A program made the translations under genes and the position numbers. Of a stretch of DNA of 64,000 bases, positions 36,196 to 45,674 are shown piece by piece. The notes under the pieces were generated by a model. The model saw nothing but the letters and a program-made list of their open reading frames with translations, made no database searches and was not told the origin of the DNA. Numbering within the stretch: position 1 is the stretch's first letter; each line of letters begins with the position of its first letter. The DNA comes from Sediminibacillus massiliensis (GTDB taxonomy: Bacteria > Bacillota > Bacilli > Bacillales > Amphibacillaceae): NCBI RefSeq assembly GCF_900156915.1, contig NZ_LT732535.1:3625240-3689239 (forward strand), given 5' to 3'.

Positions 36196-37182
36196 ATGAC
36201 AGCTACTTCTGCTAATGCAAAGAAACATGTAGATCCTGTTGGAGAACCGCAAGGACAACAGCCGGGGAAAAACCGAGAGCCGAAAGAACCAAACAAAATC
36301 TTGAAGTTTCTAAATTCAAAAAAAGTCGCACCATATGTTTTCATCACGCCGTTTGTAATTTCCTTCTTGGTTTTAACACTATATCCGGCAGTCCAGGCAA
36401 TCATTATGAGTTTTCAAAGCATCCTGCCCGGACAAGTTACCTTTATTGGACTTGAAAACTATCAGCGGATAACGAATCCAACATTCTATAAAGCGGTCAC
36501 CAATACGACCGTTTATGTGATTTTGACAGTAGTAATCCTGGTTGCCCTGCCCATACTGTTATCTGTTTTTCTAAACTCAAAACTAGTAAAATATAAAACA
36601 TTTTTCAGGGCTTCCTTATTTGTACCGGCATTGGCATCTGTTATTGTCTCCGGTATGGTTTTCAGGCTGATGTTTGGAGAGACCGAAACCGCAGCTGCCA
36701 ACCAATTTCTAGGTTGGTTTGGAATCAGTCCGCTGGAATGGAGATATGAAAGATGGTCGGCGATGTTTCTGTTGGTGTTGCTCACTTCCTGGCGTTGGAT
36801 GGGGGTTAACATTTTGTATTTCCTGGCAGCACTGCAAAATGTCCCTAAAGAACTTTATGAAGCTGCAGATATCGATGGAGCCACTGCTATTCAAAAGTTT
36901 CGCTTTGTGACATTGCCATTTTTAAAACCGATTACTATTTTTGTCACAACCATCTCGATTATCAACGGATTCCGAATGTTCGAGGAAAGCTTTGTCTTTT
37001 GGGAAGCGGGGTCACCGGGAAATATTGGATTGACCATAGTCGGATATTTATACCAGCAAGGAATCCAACAAAATGATATGGGATTCGGGGCAGCGGTTGG
37101 CGTTGTATTGATGTTGATTATATTCGTCATCAGTTTCATACAATTGATTCTTACTGGTGCCTTTAAACGGGGGGATGAATAA
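36196..37182 (+). CDS. araP: Arabino-oligosaccharide ABC transporter permease (AraP-like)
   Basis: MalF-type permease, 328 residues. A hydrophilic 40-residue cytoplasmic N-terminus (rich in Lys, Pro, Gln) is followed by six membrane helices; the EAA loop KELYEAADIDGATAIQKF lies near residues 218-235. Its stop overlaps the next start (TAATG). It follows abfA by 63 bases, with AAGGGGAG upstream. The ATPase is absent from the window. Confidence 0.92.
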   Translation: MTATSANAKKHVDPVGEPQGQQPGKNREPKEPNKILKFLNSKKVAPYVFITPFVISFLVLTLYPAVQAIIMSFQSILPGQVTFIGLENYQRITNPTFYKAVTNTTVYVILTVVILVALPILLSVFLNSKLVKYKTFFRASLFVPALASVIVSGMVFRLMFGETETAAANQFLGWFGISPLEWRYERWSAMFLLVLLTSWRWMGVNILYFLAALQNVPKELYEAADIDGATAIQKFRFVTLPFLKPITIFVTTISIINGFRMFEESFVFWEAGSPGNIGLTIVGYLYQQGIQQNDMGFGAAVGVVLMLIIFVISFIQLILTGAFKRGDE

Positions 37183-38021
37183 TGAAAAAGAACGAAAACA
37201 AACTTCTTAAGTGGGTCGTAAATGGCATCTTTTTCGTGATTTCTTTTATAGCGCTATTCCCGATCATCAGCTTGTTTATCTCATCTTTCCGTCCATCATC
37301 GACTCTTATGCGGGACGGGATAAGTCTTACTTTTGATCCGAGTACGCTGACCCTTGATAACTATTTATATATCTTTTCTGATGGAGGGTCTTACTGGCAA
37401 TGGTATGGGAACAGTCTGATTATTTCCCTGCTCGCAATTGTTTTGTCTTTGTTTTTCTCCTCCATGGTTGGTTATGCTTTGGCAGTTTATGATTTCAGAG
37501 GCAGGAATTTCTTCTTTGTGCTCGTATTATTTATTTTAATGATTCCTTTTGAAATCATGATGTTGCCTTTGTACCAGATGATGATTAATTTTCAATTGAT
37601 CAACTCATATACTGCCGTTATTCTACCGATGATTGTTGCACCGATCGCTGTCTTTTTCTTTCGGCAGTATGCTCTTGGTCTTCCGAGAGAACTAATGGAT
37701 TCGGCCCGAATCGATGGTTCAACGGAGTATGGCATCTTCTTCCGAATCATGATGCCGCTCATGCTGCCATCATTTGCAGCAATGGCAATACTTCAGGGGC
37801 TTGGCAGCTGGAATAATTTCCTTTGGCCGCTAATTGTTCTCCGCTCCAATGATATGTTTACACTCCCACTGGGACTTGCGACATTGCTGACTCCTTACGG
37901 GAACAATTACGACCTCTTGATTGCCGGATCCGTAATGACTATCCTGCCTATACTTGTTTTATTTGTCTTCTTCCAACGTTACTTTGTGGAAGGTCTCACA
38001 GTCGGCGGGGTAAAAGGGTGA
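37182..38021 (+). CDS. araQ: Arabino-oligosaccharide ABC transporter permease (AraQ-like)
   Basis: MalG-type permease, 279 residues, six helices, EAA-like loop RELMDSARIDGSTEYGIF near residues 167-184 (the usual EAA reads DSA here). It is coupled by one-base overlap to AraP. The operon is interrupted immediately downstream by repeat copy 2; no terminator is seen before the repeat. Confidence 0.92.
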   Translation: MKKNENKLLKWVVNGIFFVISFIALFPIISLFISSFRPSSTLMRDGISLTFDPSTLTLDNYLYIFSDGGSYWQWYGNSLIISLLAIVLSLFFSSMVGYALAVYDFRGRNFFFVLVLFILMIPFEIMMLPLYQMMINFQLINSYTAVILPMIVAPIAVFFFRQYALGLPRELMDSARIDGSTEYGIFFRIMMPLMLPSFAAMAILQGLGSWNNFLWPLIVLRSNDMFTLPLGLATLLTPYGNNYDLLIAGSVMTILPILVLFVFFQRYFVEGLTVGGVKG

Positions 38022-38054
38022 CAAACTTCATAACGTCATGCAAATCATTACAGT

Positions 38055-38735
38055 AGAGGGAAGATGCGAACTAGTGAAATTTCACTTCAGTGAGACTTCC
38101 TTACATTCTGATGATAGTGAAGAGGATATCCTCGCTGTGGCAGAACACTTCGCTTTCCATGGGCACGGCCTCAGCCTCCTCATCAGCAAAGAACGCTTCT
38201 TGCGGGGTCTTCGGACTCGCGCTGTTCCCATAGGAGTCTGCGTGTTCTGCCTTCGCTGTTAGGAGTTTTCTGAATTTCGATGTAAAGATACCTATGTTAG
38301 ACATATTCTAGGATTTTCGGATTTTATCTCAATTAACTAAAAATCAATCGTAAGCAGCGGAAATTGTTTGCAATCCTTGAATATAGTGTTCACTTTCTGT
38401 TTTGGATGTAAATTCATGGGTGTCTTTTAAAATTTTTGCAAAAGGGCAGTTCTGAAAAAACTACAGGGTGTGTGCTGTGAAGTGACCTAGTTGCTCAATT
38501 TGTTAGTAGTACACATGTTAGACACCTTTCAGGATCACTTCTCACCTAATCAGAAAACTTATACCAAGCTGCGGAAAATGCGAGACTCCTGCGGGAAAGG
38601 AACAGTCTGAAGACCCCACAGTGAGCGCTTTTTGCTCGCGAGGAGGCTGAAGCGTTCCCCGCGGAAAGCGAGTATTTTTCTGCAGCGACGGACTAGCATT
38701 CATCGGATCAGGATGGGAGGAAGTTATGTCTGGGT
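38055..38735. repeat. Long dispersed repeat, copy 2 (diverged ends)
   Basis: Left module near 38130-38265: GCTGTGGCAGAACACTTCGCTTTCC and the inverse partner GTCTGCGTGTTCTGCCTTCGC. Right module 38570-38695: GCTGCGGAAAATGCGAGACTCC at one end and GCGAGTATTTTTCTGCAGCG at the other, an inverted pair enclosing GAAGACCCCACAGTGAGCGC and a GCTCGCGAGG hairpin. The terminal inverted repeat has decayed (GATGCGAACTAGTG on the left, AAGTTATGTCTGGG on the right). No gene is supported inside. It lies between araQ and the YesL-like gene. Confidence 0.83.
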
Positions 38736-38842
38736 TAGTTCGTAGTTTATATATATTGTTCACAAGAAGTTTTTAGTTGGGCAGCAATTCCAGCTCTATT
38801 AATCTTTTAGAAAGTCATTTCATTGAGAAGGTGTGATAAGGC

Positions 38843-39490
38843 ATGAATGGAAAAGGAATAGTGACGACTCTTGATTCTCTTCTCCAATGGATTACCAGAC
38901 TGGTAGCTGTCAATCTGTTATGGATTGGGACTTCCTTGGCAGGTCTGTTGATAGCAGGAGTGTTCCCCGCTACTGCTGCTGCATTGGGTGTTTCGAGAAA
39001 ATGGTTAAGAGGGGATAAGGATTTTTCCATATGGAAGTCGTTTATCGGTATTTATAAAAAAGACTTTCTTTCCGCAAACGTCGTTGGTTGGATCATTACC
39101 ATCGCAGGTATCATCCTTTATGTGAATTTCCAGATTCTCACTGGTAATCAAGGGGAGATACCGTTCATTATTCCTTTTGCTTTCTATCCAGTGCTGTTCA
39201 TCTACTTTTTGATTGTTATGTGGAGTTTTCCGTTGTTGGTTCATTATAAAGCAAAGTGTTTCCATCATATCAGGAATGCGGTAATTATCGGACTTTCTAA
39301 AATCCACTATACACTTGGCATGGGTGTGGTCCTGTTTTCGATTACTTATCTATCCTTAGGTTATCCAGGCATGATTCCATTCTTCTCAATAAGTATAGCA
39401 GCTATTTGCAGTATGTGGTTTGCACTGCAGGTGTTTAGCAAAATCGACAGTAAAGTATCTTTGATAGAGGAACAGGAAGGGGCACAGTAA
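38843..39490 (+). CDS. YesL-like membrane protein (DUF624), first copy
   Basis: 215-residue membrane protein with four to five helices. It has the DUF624 signature pattern: an N-terminal helix with LLWIGTSLAGLLIAGVFPATAAALGVSRKWLRG, then a cytoplasmic IWKSFIGIYKKDFLSANVVGW segment. Such proteins accompany CUT1 sugar importers in Bacillales, but their role is not established. AAGGTG precedes the ATG. It lies downstream of the arabinose permeases, beyond the repeat element, and before the second GH51 gene. Confidence 0.85.
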   Translation: MNGKGIVTTLDSLLQWITRLVAVNLLWIGTSLAGLLIAGVFPATAAALGVSRKWLRGDKDFSIWKSFIGIYKKDFLSANVVGWIITIAGIILYVNFQILTGNQGEIPFIIPFAFYPVLFIYFLIVMWSFPLLVHYKAKCFHHIRNAVIIGLSKIHYTLGMGVVLFSITYLSLGYPGMIPFFSISIAAICSMWFALQVFSKIDSKVSLIEEQEGAQ

Positions 39491-39603
39491 ATGTGCGCCT
39501 TGTTCCCATTTTAAATAGTTTGGATGCAGGTTTTAACAGTAGAGAGGTTATTAGATTTGGTAGTCATAATGTTACATAATATTTTTAAATGAGGTGGAAT
39601 AAA

Positions 39604-41082
39604 TTGAACAAGGTGATTGTTAATACAGACGTCAAACAAGGGACAATTAATAAAAATATTTACGGACATTTTGCCGAACATCTTGGCAGAGGGATATATG
39701 AAGGAATATGGGTAGGGGAAGAGTCTTCGATTCCAAATACGAATGGAGTCAGGAACGATGTTTTAGAAGCATTAAAAGCGATTGACATACCAGTATTGCG
39801 CTGGCCCGGCGGATGTTTTGCGGATGAATATCACTGGAAAGACGGAATAGGTCCACGGGAGAATAGAAAGCGGATGGTGAATACGCATTGGGGCGGAGTG
39901 ACGGAAAACAATCATTTTGGCACCCATGAATTCATGATGCTTTGTGAAATGCTGGGCGCTGAGCCTTACATCTGCGGCAATGTCGGCAGCGGGACAGTGC
40001 AGGAAATGTCTGAGTGGATGGAGTATTTGACATTTGATGGCGAGTCGCCGATGGCGAATTGGAGGGCTGAAAATGGTAGAGATGAACCATGGAAGGTAAA
40101 ATATTTCGGAGTCGGCAATGAAAACTGGGGTTGCGGTGGAAACATGTCTCCGGAGTTTTATGCTAATTTCTATAAGCTTTATCAGACCTATGTAAGAAAT
40201 TACGGAGACAATAAATTGTATAAGATAGCAGGCGGCGCCCATGATGATGACTATAATTGGACAGAAGTGCTGATGCGGGAAGCCGGCCCCCATATGGATG
40301 GTTTAAGTCTCCATTATTATACCATTCCAGGAAAAAATTGGAATAACAAAGGGTCTGCAACGGACTTTGCGGAGGGTGAATGGGACACCACCATGCAAAG
40401 AGCATTTTATATTGATGAGCTCATTACGAAACATGCAACAGTTATGGATAAGTACGATCCGGATAAAAGAGTGGGCATGATTATTGACGAATGGGGTACA
40501 TGGTTTGATGTGGAGCCGGGAACTAATCCAGGCTTCTTATATCAGCAAAATACGATCCGGGATGCTTTGGTGGCCGGTGTTTCCTTGAACATTTTCAATA
40601 ATCATAGTGATCGTGTGCAAATGGCCAACATTGCACAAACAGTCAATGTATTGCAGGCAATGATTTTAACCGATCAGGAAAAAATGATCCTTACGCCGAC
40701 ATATCATGTATTTGAAATGTATAAGGTCCATCAAAATGCAGAAAGGCTTGCCTTGGATGTGGAAGCAGAAACGGTTCAACAGAATGGACAAGCTTTCCCG
40801 GGAATAAGTGTCTCTGCTTCGAAAGCACAAGATGGCACAATAAATATCAGTCTATGTAACTTGGAAAAAGCAAGTAAGACAAAGCTAAGTCTCGATGTTC
40901 GAGGTGAACAGTTCAGCCATGTTTCGGGCCGTGTTTTAACTGCTGACAAAATGAATGAACATAACACGTTTGAGCAACCTGAGAACATTAAGCCGATCGA
41001 TTTCAAAAGCTTTAAGAATGAAGAAAACAAACTGGATGTTGAGCTGCCACCAATGTCTGTCGTTGTTTTAAGCTTGAATTAG
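39604..41082 (+). CDS. GH51 alpha-L-arabinofuranosidase, second copy
   Basis: 492 residues from the chosen TTG start ([14 protein letters not shown]), which has GAGGTGG 6 bases upstream; an ATG at 39589 lies before that site. Acid/base Glu173 in [10 protein letters not shown] and nucleophile Glu296 in [14 protein letters not shown]. It differs clearly from the first copy (for example [16 protein letters not shown] and [13 protein letters not shown]), so it is not a recent duplication; the two probably split the work between arabinan linkages, as Abf2 and AbfA do in other Bacillales. No signal peptide. Confidence 0.93.
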   Translation: MNKVIVNTDVKQGTINKNIYGHFAEHLGRGIYEGIWVGEESSIPNTNGVRNDVLEALKAIDIPVLRWPGGCFADEYHWKDGIGPRENRKRMVNTHWGGVTENNHFGTHEFMMLCEMLGAEPYICGNVGSGTVQEMSEWMEYLTFDGESPMANWRAENGRDEPWKVKYFGVGNENWGCGGNMSPEFYANFYKLYQTYVRNYGDNKLYKIAGGAHDDDYNWTEVLMREAGPHMDGLSLHYYTIPGKNWNNKGSATDFAEGEWDTTMQRAFYIDELITKHATVMDKYDPDKRVGMIIDEWGTWFDVEPGTNPGFLYQQNTIRDALVAGVSLNIFNNHSDRVQMANIAQTVNVLQAMILTDQEKMILTPTYHVFEMYKVHQNAERLALDVEAETVQQNGQAFPGISVSASKAQDGTINISLCNLEKASKTKLSLDVRGEQFSHVSGRVLTADKMNEHNTFEQPENIKPIDFKSFKNEENKLDVELPPMSVVVLSLN

Positions 41083-41143
41083 CTTTAGCGTACAGCTGTA
41101 GACGCTTTTGGTTCTGGGAGATTGACAGAAATGGAGGGATCTT

Positions 41144-42316
41144 ATGGATACAATGAAAGAAATAAATAAATTGGCACAGGAGATAGGGGATGAACCGGAA
41201 TCTTTACCCGAAGTAACGATAGAAAGAGGGGCCCTCAACTCGATCTCAGGTTACTTGGGTTCCCGGGGATTCAAAAATATAGTGATTGTCGTCGATAAAA
41301 ATACCAAAGCAGCTGCTGGCAATAAGTTGAAAGCAGATTTGGGAGGAGCGACGATGGTCGAATTGGAGCCGGACAGCAATGGACAGGTAATTGCTGATGA
41401 ACAGTCGATTGTACAACTCTTTGCAGGGACATCGAAGAAGACCGATGTATTGCTGGCGGTTGGATCCGGTACCATTCATGATATCGTGCGCTTCGTCAGT
41501 TTCAAGATGAATATTCCTTTTATTTCCGTTCCGACAGCCGCTTCGGTTGACGGATTTACATCCAAAGGTGCGCCATTGATTTTCAGGGGTGAAAAGAAAA
41601 CAATTCAAACTGCTGCTCCAGTTGCTGTTTTTGCGGATCTCGATGTCTTGATGGGAGCGCCGAGGGAATTGACTGCCTCCGGATTCGGGGACATTCTCGG
41701 TAAATATACATCGCTGACTGATTGGAAAATATCGCAATTAATCGCCGATGAGCCTTACAGCGAGCGAGCTGCTGCCATTACCAGGCAGTCATTGGAGGCT
41801 TGTGTGGCAAATGTGGATGTTATCGGGGAAGGCGGGGAAAAGGGAATTAAAGTCCTTATCCAGGCACTGATTGAATCTGGTTTAGTGATGTTGTTGCTCG
41901 ACCATTCAAGACCTGCTTCCGGTGGTGAACACCACCTTTCCCATTATTGGGAAATGGCACTGTTGAAAGAAAACGCCAGACAACTGCTTCATGGGGCCAA
42001 GGTCGGGGTGAGCACAGCAATCATTACAGGGTTGTATAAGAACAGGGCAAGTCAATATGTAAAAGAAGATATCAAAATAGACAAACTGAGGGAGAATTGG
42101 GAAGAAGTAAGCGGATTGATTGCTTCTCTTCCTAATCCGGAAAAAATCAGGGATTTGCTGGCGAGATCGGGTGGGCCGGGAACCCCTGATGAGCTCGGTA
42201 TTTCCACACATCTTTTACAGGAAAGCCTTAATGAAGCTTACCAAATAAGAGACAGATGTACCGGTCTTTATTTGTTCAATCAGTTGAAGACAGAAGAGAT
42301 TGCAATTCCCGTTTAA
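41144..42316 (+). CDS. araM: AraM: sn-glycerol-1-phosphate dehydrogenase
   Basis: Iron-containing alcohol dehydrogenase superfamily protein, 390 residues. AVGSGTIHDIVRFVSFKMNIPFISVPTAASVDG near residue 105 holds the cofactor Gly-rich loop; metal-ligand His residues lie in GGEHHLSHYWEM near residue 262. Bacillus subtilis AraM is a Ni-dependent enzyme making sn-glycerol-1-phosphate for heptaprenylglyceryl phosphate, and is likewise found in an arabinose operon. The N-terminal ATG follows GGAGGG. No clear terminator follows before the AraC gene. Confidence 0.92.
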   Translation: MDTMKEINKLAQEIGDEPESLPEVTIERGALNSISGYLGSRGFKNIVIVVDKNTKAAAGNKLKADLGGATMVELEPDSNGQVIADEQSIVQLFAGTSKKTDVLLAVGSGTIHDIVRFVSFKMNIPFISVPTAASVDGFTSKGAPLIFRGEKKTIQTAAPVAVFADLDVLMGAPRELTASGFGDILGKYTSLTDWKISQLIADEPYSERAAAITRQSLEACVANVDVIGEGGEKGIKVLIQALIESGLVMLLLDHSRPASGGEHHLSHYWEMALLKENARQLLHGAKVGVSTAIITGLYKNRASQYVKEDIKIDKLRENWEEVSGLIASLPNPEKIRDLLARSGGPGTPDELGISTHLLQESLNEAYQIRDRCTGLYLFNQLKTEEIAIPV

Positions 42317-42408
42317 AAGCGATAACAAGTGTTCTTCCTATGACTCCATCTCCATATGATCTATGATACTATAATAGATATCATGTCTGTGTTGGAGGGG
42401 TTATGGTT

Positions 42409-43227
42409 ATGAGTAGTAGACACTTGGAATTGAACGCAGAAGGAATTCGCTTGTATGAAAGTAACCATACAACAGGGGATTCGGTCAACGAACATCATCA
42501 CCAGGTGCATCAGGTGTTATATGCTCTGGAGGGGGAAGGAAAAATCGTTCTCAACGGAGAAAGCCATTCCTTCACACAAGATAATGTGGGTATCATTGTA
42601 CCTTTTTCTTCCCATTCAATCATTTCCGATTCTAAACTCACCGTATTGGTACTTGCTTTCGACCGTCACATATTAGGTTCTTCTCTGGAAAAAGATCTGC
42701 TTCAGGCATTCTTCTCCGAAACCCATCTGGTGAAGCTGAATCCTTTTGATGGCAGTAATATAAGGCAGCTGCTGAGGAAAATGTTGTATGAGCAGTCACA
42801 TGGGGACTCTATCAATATTGTTGCAATGAAAATCTTTTTATCTGAGCTGTTGTTGAAACTAGCTAGGTCCAAGCAGCAGCCGGAATCTTTTGATGCAAAT
42901 GTCTTGCGGGCCGAGAGACTACGCAGTTATATTGATACCCATTATTTCGAAAATATCCGTGCAGAAGATCTGTCTTCAAAACTTGGAATGAGCACGAGAC
43001 ATTTGAATACCATTTTCAAAGAAAGGTATCAAGTAACCCCTATTCAGTATTTAACAGAAGTAAGGATAGGTTTGGCAAAGCAGTTGTTGACTGAAACCAA
43101 TAAGGATATTGCTTCCATCTGCTTCGAAGTCGGGTTTGAATCTTTGTCGACTTTTTACAGGACTTTTAAAAATTCGACGGAAGTGTCACCAAACAAGTAC
43201 CGAACAGCTTACAAAAAAATCATCTGA
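42409..43227 (+). CDS. AraC family transcription regulator with N-terminal cupin
   Basis: 272 residues. The N-terminal cupin sensor (HHHQVHQVLYALEGEGKIVLNGESHSF, about 23-50) probably binds a sugar; the C-terminal pair of helix-turn-helix motifs is LRSYIDTHYFENIRAEDLSSKLGMSTRHLNTIFKERYQVTPIQYLTEVRI and IASICFEVGFESLSTFYRTFKNSTEVSPNKYR. GGAGGGG lies 8 bases before the ATG at 42409 and only 2 before the ATG at 42403, so the later start is chosen. A TATAAT lies at 42370. It stands just upstream of the Gfo/Idh-DUF993-isomerase operon and is its likely activator. Confidence 0.9.
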   Translation: MSSRHLELNAEGIRLYESNHTTGDSVNEHHHQVHQVLYALEGEGKIVLNGESHSFTQDNVGIIVPFSSHSIISDSKLTVLVLAFDRHILGSSLEKDLLQAFFSETHLVKLNPFDGSNIRQLLRKMLYEQSHGDSINIVAMKIFLSELLLKLARSKQQPESFDANVLRAERLRSYIDTHYFENIRAEDLSSKLGMSTRHLNTIFKERYQVTPIQYLTEVRIGLAKQLLTETNKDIASICFEVGFESLSTFYRTFKNSTEVSPNKYRTAYKKII

Positions 43228-43250
43228 AGCAATTCATTTCCGATATTAAG

Positions 43251-43286
43251 AAATCCGTTCTTAGATTAATAAGACGGATTTTTTTT
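43251..43286 (+). terminator. Terminator after the AraC-type gene
   Basis: AAATCCGTTCTTA / TAAGACGGATTT stem, one mismatch, followed by eight T. Confidence 0.88.
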
Positions 43287-43331
43287 ATGGCCTTATGATA
43301 AGAGTATAAATCGTTGAAAGGGGATACATGA

Positions 43332-44483
43332 ATGGCACAGCACAAACTAGGAATTATTATGAACGGTGTAACGGGAAGAATGGGAACCAATCAGCATTTG
43401 ATTCGTTCTATTGTGGCAATAAGAGAGCAAGGAGGAGTGGCGTTGGGTAATGGCGATTCCTTAATGCCTGATCCGATTCTAGTTGGGAGAAATGAAGCCA
43501 AATTGAAAGGCCTTGTGGAAAAGTACGGGGTAGAGCGCTGGAGTACGAATCTGGACGAAGCCTTGGCTGACGACTATAACGAAATCTACTTCGATTCACA
43601 AACAACGGTTAGAAGAGCAGAAGGTATCCGTCAGGCTATTGAAGCCGGAAAACATATCTATTGTGAAAAACCTACCGCAACTAGTGTGGAAGAATCATTG
43701 GAACTTGCCAGGCTTGCAAGAGAAGCCGGTGTGAAGAATGGGGTCGTACAGGATAAACTCTTCCTGCCGGGTCTTTTGAAATTGCAAAGATTAATAGATG
43801 CAGGCTTCTTCGGTAAAATTCTGTCGGTTCGCATGGAGTTCGGGTACTGGGTGTTTGAAGGCGACTGGCAGGAAGGCCAACGTCCATCCTGGAATTACCG
43901 GGCAGAAGATGGCGGCGGAATTATCGTCGATATGTTTGCACATTGGCGTTACGTGATCGATAACTTGTTTGGCCCTGTTCGTGCGGTGTCTTGTCTGGGT
44001 GCTACCCATATAGAGGAACGCATCGATGAGAACGGAGAGAAATACACATGTACCGCCGATGATGCCGCATACGGTACTTTTGAATTGGACGGAGGAATTA
44101 TCGTACAGGCAAACTCTTCCTGGGCAGTAAGGGTAAACCGTGATGACTTGTTGACCATACAAGTGGATGGAACAGAAGGAAGTGCTGTAGCTGGATTGCG
44201 CGATTGTAAGACGCAACACCGTGTCAACACGCCGAAGCCTGTTTGGAATCCGGATATTCCAAATCCACATGATTTCTTATCCCAATGGGAAGAGGTACCT
44301 GATAACCAAGTATTTGATAATGGGTTCAAGGTACAATGGGAACTGTTCTTGAAACATGTGTTCGCGGATGAACCATTTACATGGGATCTGTTAGAAGGGG
44401 CTAAAGGAACACAATTATCCGATCTTGGCTTGAAGTCATGGAAAGAAAGACGCTGGGTCGATGTACCGGAATTGAATGTATAG
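43332..44483 (+). CDS. Gfo/Idh/MocA family oxidoreductase (2 of 5), DUF993 cassette
   Basis: 383 residues. The nucleotide motif is unusual: GIIMNGVTGRMGTNQHLIRSI instead of GxGxxG, followed by a long insert (GNGDSLMPDPILVGRNEAKL). CEKPTATSVEESLELA holds the EKP motif, and GGGIIVDMFAHWRYVIDNLFG supplies the catalytic-site Asp/His. It starts the operon with DUF993 and a TIM-barrel isomerase, and is preceded by AAAGGGG 8 bases before the ATG. I infer that it oxidises a sugar, sugar acid or inositol-type substrate that the next two enzymes process. Confidence 0.85.
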   Translation: MAQHKLGIIMNGVTGRMGTNQHLIRSIVAIREQGGVALGNGDSLMPDPILVGRNEAKLKGLVEKYGVERWSTNLDEALADDYNEIYFDSQTTVRRAEGIRQAIEAGKHIYCEKPTATSVEESLELARLAREAGVKNGVVQDKLFLPGLLKLQRLIDAGFFGKILSVRMEFGYWVFEGDWQEGQRPSWNYRAEDGGGIIVDMFAHWRYVIDNLFGPVRAVSCLGATHIEERIDENGEKYTCTADDAAYGTFELDGGIIVQANSSWAVRVNRDDLLTIQVDGTEGSAVAGLRDCKTQHRVNTPKPVWNPDIPNPHDFLSQWEEVPDNQVFDNGFKVQWELFLKHVFADEPFTWDLLEGAKGTQLSDLGLKSWKERRWVDVPELNV

Positions 44484-44495
44484 GAGGGTGAACAA

Positions 44496-45671
44496 ATGGT
44501 TGGTAAATTAATATTGCCAGGAGAAGGACGGAAGCTCTATACGTATCAACCAAGAGATGCAGCGCCGTTTGATATACCGAAAGGAAAAACATTTCAAAAT
44601 AGGACAGCATTCTCTGCTGCCCATGTTGTCGCAGATCCTTTGGCTGATACAGATCCGTTGACAGATGGACAGATTGACTGGGATACGACGATGGCATACA
44701 GACACCATCTTTGGTCGTTGGGGCTGTCAGTGGCAGAAGCAATGGACACTGCCCAGCGCGGAATGGGATTGAACTGGGACCGTGCTAAAGAATTGATCAG
44801 TCGCTCTGTCAAGGAAGCAAAAGCTGTCGGCGGTAGGATAGCGAGTGGTGTTGGAACGGACCACCTGGCTCCGGGCCCAGAGGTTACCCTGGAGGATGTC
44901 GAGGCGGCATACGAAGAACAATGTTCTTTTGTCGAAGGGGAAGGCAGTCAGGTCATCCTGATGGCCAGTCGTGCACTGGCAGCTTGTGCGAAAGGACCTG
45001 AAGACTATGCCAGGGTATATAACAAAATTTTAAGCAATGTATCCGAGCCGGTCATTTTACACTGGCTGGGTGATATGTTCGACCCGGCCTTGGAAGGTTA
45101 TTGGGGGCATACAGATATAGATGCCGCAATGGAAGTCTGCCTCGGCATCATCCGTGACAATGAGGACAAAGTGGATGGCATCAAAATATCCCTGCTGGAT
45201 GCAGGCAAAGAAATCAAGATGCGCCGCCTGCTTCCGGACAGCGTCCGTATGTACACGGGAGATGATTTTAATTATCCGGAATTGATTAAAGGGGATGAAC
45301 AAGGTTACAGTCATGCGCTGCTGGGAATTTTTGACGCCATTGCACCGGCTGCTGCGGCAGCTCTTCATGCTTTAGATGAAGGGGATATTTCGACGTATGA
45401 TTCTATCCTTGATAAAACTGTTCCATTATCAAGGCATATCTTCCAAAAACCTACTTTTTCTTATAAAACAGGGGTCGTATTCATGGCGTACTTGAATGGC
45501 CACCAATCACATTTCAGAATGATTGGCGGAACCGAAAGTGCTCGTTCTATCACACATCTTGCTGATCTGTTCGTGATGGCCGACCAGGCAGGGTTATTGG
45601 AAAAACCGGAATTGGCAGCAGAACGGATGAAGCTTGTCCTTGCTCAGGCAGGCATTCAACAGGGGGTATAA
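44496..45671 (+). CDS. DUF993 protein (dihydrodipicolinate synthase-like TIM barrel)
   Basis: 391 residues, strongly reminiscent of the uncharacterised DUF993 family. Segments read ASGVGTDHLAPGPEVTLEDVEAAYEEQ, PVILHWLGDMFDPALEGYWG, VDGIKISLLDAGKEI and RMYTGDDFNYPELI. KISLLD occupies the place where class I aldolases of the DapA group carry the Schiff-base Lys, which suggests a lyase or aldolase working on a keto-sugar; this is inference from fold position only. It starts 13 bases after the oxidoreductase with GGAGGGTG upstream. No signal peptide. Confidence 0.82.
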   Translation: MVGKLILPGEGRKLYTYQPRDAAPFDIPKGKTFQNRTAFSAAHVVADPLADTDPLTDGQIDWDTTMAYRHHLWSLGLSVAEAMDTAQRGMGLNWDRAKELISRSVKEAKAVGGRIASGVGTDHLAPGPEVTLEDVEAAYEEQCSFVEGEGSQVILMASRALAACAKGPEDYARVYNKILSNVSEPVILHWLGDMFDPALEGYWGHTDIDAAMEVCLGIIRDNEDKVDGIKISLLDAGKEIKMRRLLPDSVRMYTGDDFNYPELIKGDEQGYSHALLGIFDAIAPAAAAALHALDEGDISTYDSILDKTVPLSRHIFQKPTFSYKTGVVFMAYLNGHQSHFRMIGGTESARSITHLADLFVMADQAGLLEKPELAAERMKLVLAQAGIQQGV

Positions 45672-45674
45672 GTT

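Noticed and set aside
39772-40293. 173-codon antisense ORF inside the second GH51 gene
   Set aside because: Antisense to a clear enzyme gene, Cys/His/Ile-rich translation without family features.
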